From Chitinophagaceae bacterium (lineage in GTDB: Bacteria > Bacteroidota > Bacteroidia > Chitinophagales > Chitinophagaceae), in assembly GCA_025351145.1 (NCBI GenBank), contig JANXWM010000578.1, positions 1 through 16,584 of the forward strand: 16,584 nt of DNA. Reading direction: 5' to 3'. The notes below the pieces were generated by a model. That model ran no database searches. It worked only from the letters and a program-made list of their open reading frames with translations, and was not told where the DNA came from. The position numbers were made by a program, and so were the translations under genes. How positions within the stretch are numbered: position 1 is the first letter of the stretch; each line of letters opens with the position of its first letter. Below are positions 14,238-16,584 of this stretch, piece by piece.

Positions 14238-14984
14238 CTATAAAGGTATAATAATTTGATATGTTGCACCCTTACCCGGAAATGAGGTTACCTCCATTTT
14301 GGCATGCAGTTTAGCTATACGGCTCTGAAGGTTTAACAGGCCCAGCCCGCTGCCATTGGATGACTTATCATCATAATCAAACCCCTGTCCATCGTCTGTA
14401 GTTTTTAAAATAAGTGTGGCATTTACTGAACGCATATCTATATGAAGCTTTTGCGCTTTAGCATGCTTAACTGTATTGTGTGTAATTTCCTGCACAATAC
14501 GGAATATATCTATTTCCTTTTCTTTGGGTATTATTAATCCTTCTGAATAAGTAAACTCTACATTTATTTGGCTGCTTTCTCCCAGCCGGTGAACAAACTC
14601 ATCAACAGCACTAATCAACCCTTTTCTTACCAATGTATTTGGCAACAGGTTATAGGATATTTCACGAAACCTTTTTATGATCTCATCAATTTGTCCGCTT
14701 GATTTCTGCAGGATGTTTTTTTCTGTTTCGTCAGCAGGTTCTAAATGGTTTACCTGCATTTTAATAGCAGAAAGCATAGGCCCCAGTTCGTCATGTATAT
14801 CACCGGCAATACGCTTACGCTCATTTTCGAGTGTGTCAATTTCTGCTGTAATACGATTTTCCTGTTCTTGGGTAATTTTACGCTGGGCCTTCATCAGAAT
14901 ATAAATGATGCAGGATATAACCAGTGCAAGCACAAAAGCTGCGACATAAATAACTTTTAATATTTCATCTTCAATGGGATGCAT
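14238..14984 (-). CDS. NarX/DesK-type histidine kinase lacking a sensor domain
   Basis: A 248-residue kinase. One TM helix (about 11-31) and a short coiled-coil stretch (35-58) lead straight into the HisKA_3 dimerisation domain with phospho-acceptor H64 in ERKRIAGDIHDELGPML. The ATPase domain (about 150-248) shows the N-box region IVQEITHNTVKHAKA, G1 TDDGQGFDYD and G2 GSGLGLLNLQSRI, ending in a typical GKGATYQIIIPL. Only about 10 residues precede the TM, so it has no ligand-binding region of its own. Its start overlaps the end of the 7-TM gene by 28 nt, which suggests that protein supplies the sensing part. It partners the NarL-type regulator 3 nt downstream. Confidence 0.92.
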   Translation of the reverse strand: MHPIEDEILKVIYVAAFVLALVISCIIYILMKAQRKITQEQENRITAEIDTLENERKRIAGDIHDELGPMLSAIKMQVNHLEPADETEKNILQKSSGQIDEIIKRFREISYNLLPNTLVRKGLISAVDEFVHRLGESSQINVEFTYSEGLIIPKEKEIDIFRIVQEITHNTVKHAKAQKLHIDMRSVNATLILKTTDDGQGFDYDDKSSNGSGLGLLNLQSRIAKLHAKMEVTSFPGKGATYQIIIPL

Positions 14985-15613
14985 ATAATAGCCCAGGCGT
15001 AAATTAAATAACTGGATGAGTTCAACACTTTGAAAATAGTGTAAATATCATTATTAATTGCAGAGCCTTCCACAATATGCCCAAGCATAAGTAACTTAAC
15101 AAACACAAAAAATGTGTTCATCAATATATAGCCGAATGCAATAATGATCTTTGGATTTTTAAATGCGGGTGTTTTTGTCTGTGTTACCTGGCTGCCCATG
15201 AGCAATATGGCCATAATAATATTGAACAGGCCGAAACCTGCATCGAAATATATTAATAATGGAGTGGAGAAAAAAGGAGGGTCGTACTGCATGGAAAACA
15301 AAGCATAGAATCCAAAAGCAACCGGCGGCATTAATATTATAGGCAGGTGATTTTTTATAAGTTTTATGCGTATAAAAAAAAGGAGGTACAGGAAACTGCT
15401 GATAAACGGGTAGAAAGTGTACATGATGTCTATCATTCCATTATACTGGGATACGACAGATGGAAGGCCAGCAGTAAATTCTGAAATAAAATCATACACC
15501 ATTACCCATATAAACGGATAATAAACATTATCAATTTTCCTGTACCTTATTATACCCAGTAAGGCAGGTATAAAACAAGACATAGCAAGTGCAAATGAAG
15601 TATTTGGGTTCAT
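14957..15613 (-). CDS. Seven-TM membrane protein, likely sensory partner of the kinase
   Basis: A 218-residue protein I do not recognise by family. Seven hydrophobic segments are visible at about 5-23, 29-49, 61-81, 89-108, 117-140, 155-177 and 190-213, joined by short loops with basic residues (RYRK, IRIKLIKN, KTPAFKNPK). There are no large soluble domains. An acidic residue lies within several helices (D41, E45, D62, D124), which could be functional. The gene overlaps the kinase gene by 28 nt and follows the lipoprotein gene after 17 nt, so all are co-transcribed. By context I infer that it senses a signal in or across the membrane for the kinase, like the TM part of 7TM receptor kinases but as a separate chain. 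A transporter-like role is the alternative. Confidence 0.8.
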   Translation of the reverse strand: MNPNTSFALAMSCFIPALLGIIRYRKIDNVYYPFIWVMVYDFISEFTAGLPSVVSQYNGMIDIMYTFYPFISSFLYLLFFIRIKLIKNHLPIILMPPVAFGFYALFSMQYDPPFFSTPLLIYFDAGFGLFNIIMAILLMGSQVTQTKTPAFKNPKIIIAFGYILMNTFFVFVKLLMLGHIVEGSAINNDIYTIFKVLNSSSYLIYAWAIICIPLKMKY

Positions 15614-15630
15614 CTATAAAGGGTATTCTT

Positions 15631-16188
15631 CTAATTGCAAATTTTTGGAGGGCAACCCAGGCCATTTTCGCCTGCGTAAGTATCGAGCGGCGGTGTAGTT
15701 AATTTTCCAGTGTTGATAAGCGCATTTTGATCTTCTTTTGTAAGGTATAAATCATTGCCATCAACATCTACACCTGTAATGATCTGATGTACTTTATACA
15801 CCTGATCCATACCGTAAGTGATTCTTATTCCAATGCAGGTTTTAAGCAAAAAAAATCTAAGGAAAAGCTGTTTATTAAACCCTTCAGAATTGCATTGAAC
15901 ACTATCCTGCAAGACTATGGTTGATTTTGATGCCGAATCAAACCGCTGAAATTTATTATTCTGTATATTCTCCTTATACTGAACATATCTATTGGCCCAG
16001 ATAACTGCAGTATCGCTTCTTATCAAATGGTCTCTTCCACTTAAAGAATCAGCATAAGGATTGGTGCTGGGTTTCGGAATAAATCCATACTTGTCTGTTT
16101 GTTCATTTTCACATGAGTACAAAAAAATAACTGTAACAAAAAAGAACAACAGTTTTGAAAAGGAGTTTCGAACATTCATTGTTTTCAT
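15631..16188 (-). CDS. Putative lipoprotein, first gene of the kinase operon
   Basis: A 185-residue predicted lipoprotein. The signal peptide spans about 1-25 with lipobox LYSC and acylated C26. The mature part carries four more cysteines (VQCNSE, LKTCIGIRI, and GCPPKIC at the extreme C-terminus), which could form disulfides in the periplasm. A segment MDQVYKVHQIITGVDVDGND (near 127-146) and the following LYLTKEDQNAL look folded and soluble. No family is recognised. A second in-frame ATG at 16179 would also leave a workable signal peptide. It sits 17 nt upstream of the 7-TM gene, making it a candidate extracytoplasmic component of the signalling unit. The upstream region has no strict TAnnTTTG box. 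Confidence 0.78.
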   Translation of the reverse strand: MKTMNVRNSFSKLLFFFVTVIFLYSCENEQTDKYGFIPKPSTNPYADSLSGRDHLIRSDTAVIWANRYVQYKENIQNNKFQRFDSASKSTIVLQDSVQCNSEGFNKQLFLRFFLLKTCIGIRITYGMDQVYKVHQIITGVDVDGNDLYLTKEDQNALINTGKLTTPPLDTYAGENGLGCPPKICN

Positions 16189-16319
16189 AATAAGGGGTTT
16201 TTAAGATTTAAGCAGTAAAATACAATAGGCTAAAATTAGTATCAAGATACGTTTTTAGAATAAGTATTTCTACCTGATTTTTTCAGTAGCAATACGCTTG
16301 CCTGATATTTTTTTGTAAT

Positions 16320-16358
16320 GCAAATTTGTGTTGCTGATTAATCAACACCCAAATTCGC
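16320..16358. promoter_or_regulatory. Hairpin in the divergent spacer
   Basis: GCAAATTTGTGTTG (16320-16333) faces CAACACCCAAATTCGC (16343-16358). They pair as two stem blocks with small bulges around the loop CTGATTAAT. It lies about 130 nt before the lipoprotein start and 90 nt before the edge gene. It may be an operator or a transcription terminator; nothing decides between them. Confidence 0.35.
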
Positions 16359-16448
16359 TATTAAAAAACGGAGGTCGCCGAAAATCCGACAAAGAGTAGG
16401 CAAACAATAAAGTGCGGGGTCAGCACTATAATCACTGACAAAAATACC

Positions 16449-16584
16449 ATGGCTTTTAATCATTTAGGCTCTTTTACATTAGCCCCGGGTCAATCTACTT
16501 GGATTGGCGTTTGTCGGGACAGCGACTGCACTCATGGACATGATGCCGGAGCTCAATTTATCGCAGCAGACCCCAACAATGATG
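16449..16584 (+). CDS. Partial gene at window edge, unknown function
   Basis: An open frame from ATG 16449 to the window end gives 45 residues, starting MAFNHLGSFTLAPGQSTWIG and continuing VCRDSDCTHGHDAGAQFIAADPNND. There is no signal peptide. The content (short strands, Gly/Asp-rich turns, two Cys five residues apart, a His-Gly-His) looks like a real small beta-rich domain, possibly lectin-like, but I do not recognise a family. The 3' part is outside the window. It is divergent from the lipoprotein-kinase operon. The ATG is the first in this frame after a 260-bp non-coding stretch. Confidence 0.55.
   Translation, partial: MAFNHLGSFTLAPGQSTWIGVCRDSDCTHGHDAGAQFIAADPNND

Noticed and set aside
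16412..16440. Short AGTGC/GCACT stem before the edge gene as a riboswitch or terminator
   Set aside because: A 5-bp stem alone with no T-run or recognisable aptamer is too weak to call.

Overview
The window looks like a chromosomal stretch of a Bacteroidota bacterium, most likely family Chitinophagaceae. The basis is the AT-rich composition, weak or absent Shine-Dalgarno sequences, a promoter of the TTTG/TAnnTTTG type, and the families present (DUF1003, a BatD-like protein, SnoaL/NTF2-like secreted protein, small lipoproteins, HisKA_3/NarL pairs). The genus assignment is not secure. No tRNA, rRNA, CRISPR array or transposase was seen.

Layout. 1-2.6 kb: a DUF1003 membrane protein, a small PH-like protein on the opposite strand, and a BatD-like membrane protein. 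2.6-4.3 kb: an OmpR-type response regulator and its histidine kinase, joined by an ATGA overlap on the minus strand. 4.5-9.2 kb: a sucrose-use module on the plus strand, made of an MFS transporter of the GPH/SLC45 sucrose type, a PfkB fructokinase and a full-length GH13 amylosucrase. The expected flow is sucrose import, transfer of the glucosyl unit into alpha-1,4-glucan, and phosphorylation of the released fructose. 9.3-10.1 kb: a secreted double NTF2-like protein on the minus strand. 10.3-12.5 kb: a GT39/ArnT-like polyprenyl-sugar glycosyltransferase overlapping a PAP2 phosphatase, behind a recognisable Bacteroidota promoter. 12.7-13.2 kb: a lipoprotein. 13.6-16.2 kb: a tightly packed minus-strand operon encoding a lipoprotein, a 7-TM protein, a histidine kinase without a sensor domain, and a NarL-type regulator. 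This reads as a split receptor kinase. 16.45 kb to the edge: the start of an unrecognised gene.

The most unusual feature is a dispersed intergenic repeat. Nine copies share the core CTTGCGTCGCACTCTTGTAC (or its complement). Full copies also carry a TTTTTGAGCCNGGC-like leader, a GCTTTTACCGAAGC-like block, and in three copies a terminal hairpin whose sequence differs while its stem is kept. In five cases the sense copy begins within about 35 nt of a stop codon and runs in the same direction as the gene. Two further inverted-repeat elements (6063-6157 and 13353-13452) share a central core but have unrelated arms; the second abuts a truncated copy of the main repeat. These repeats also create false ORFs and false N-terminal extensions, and I moved the starts of two genes because of them.
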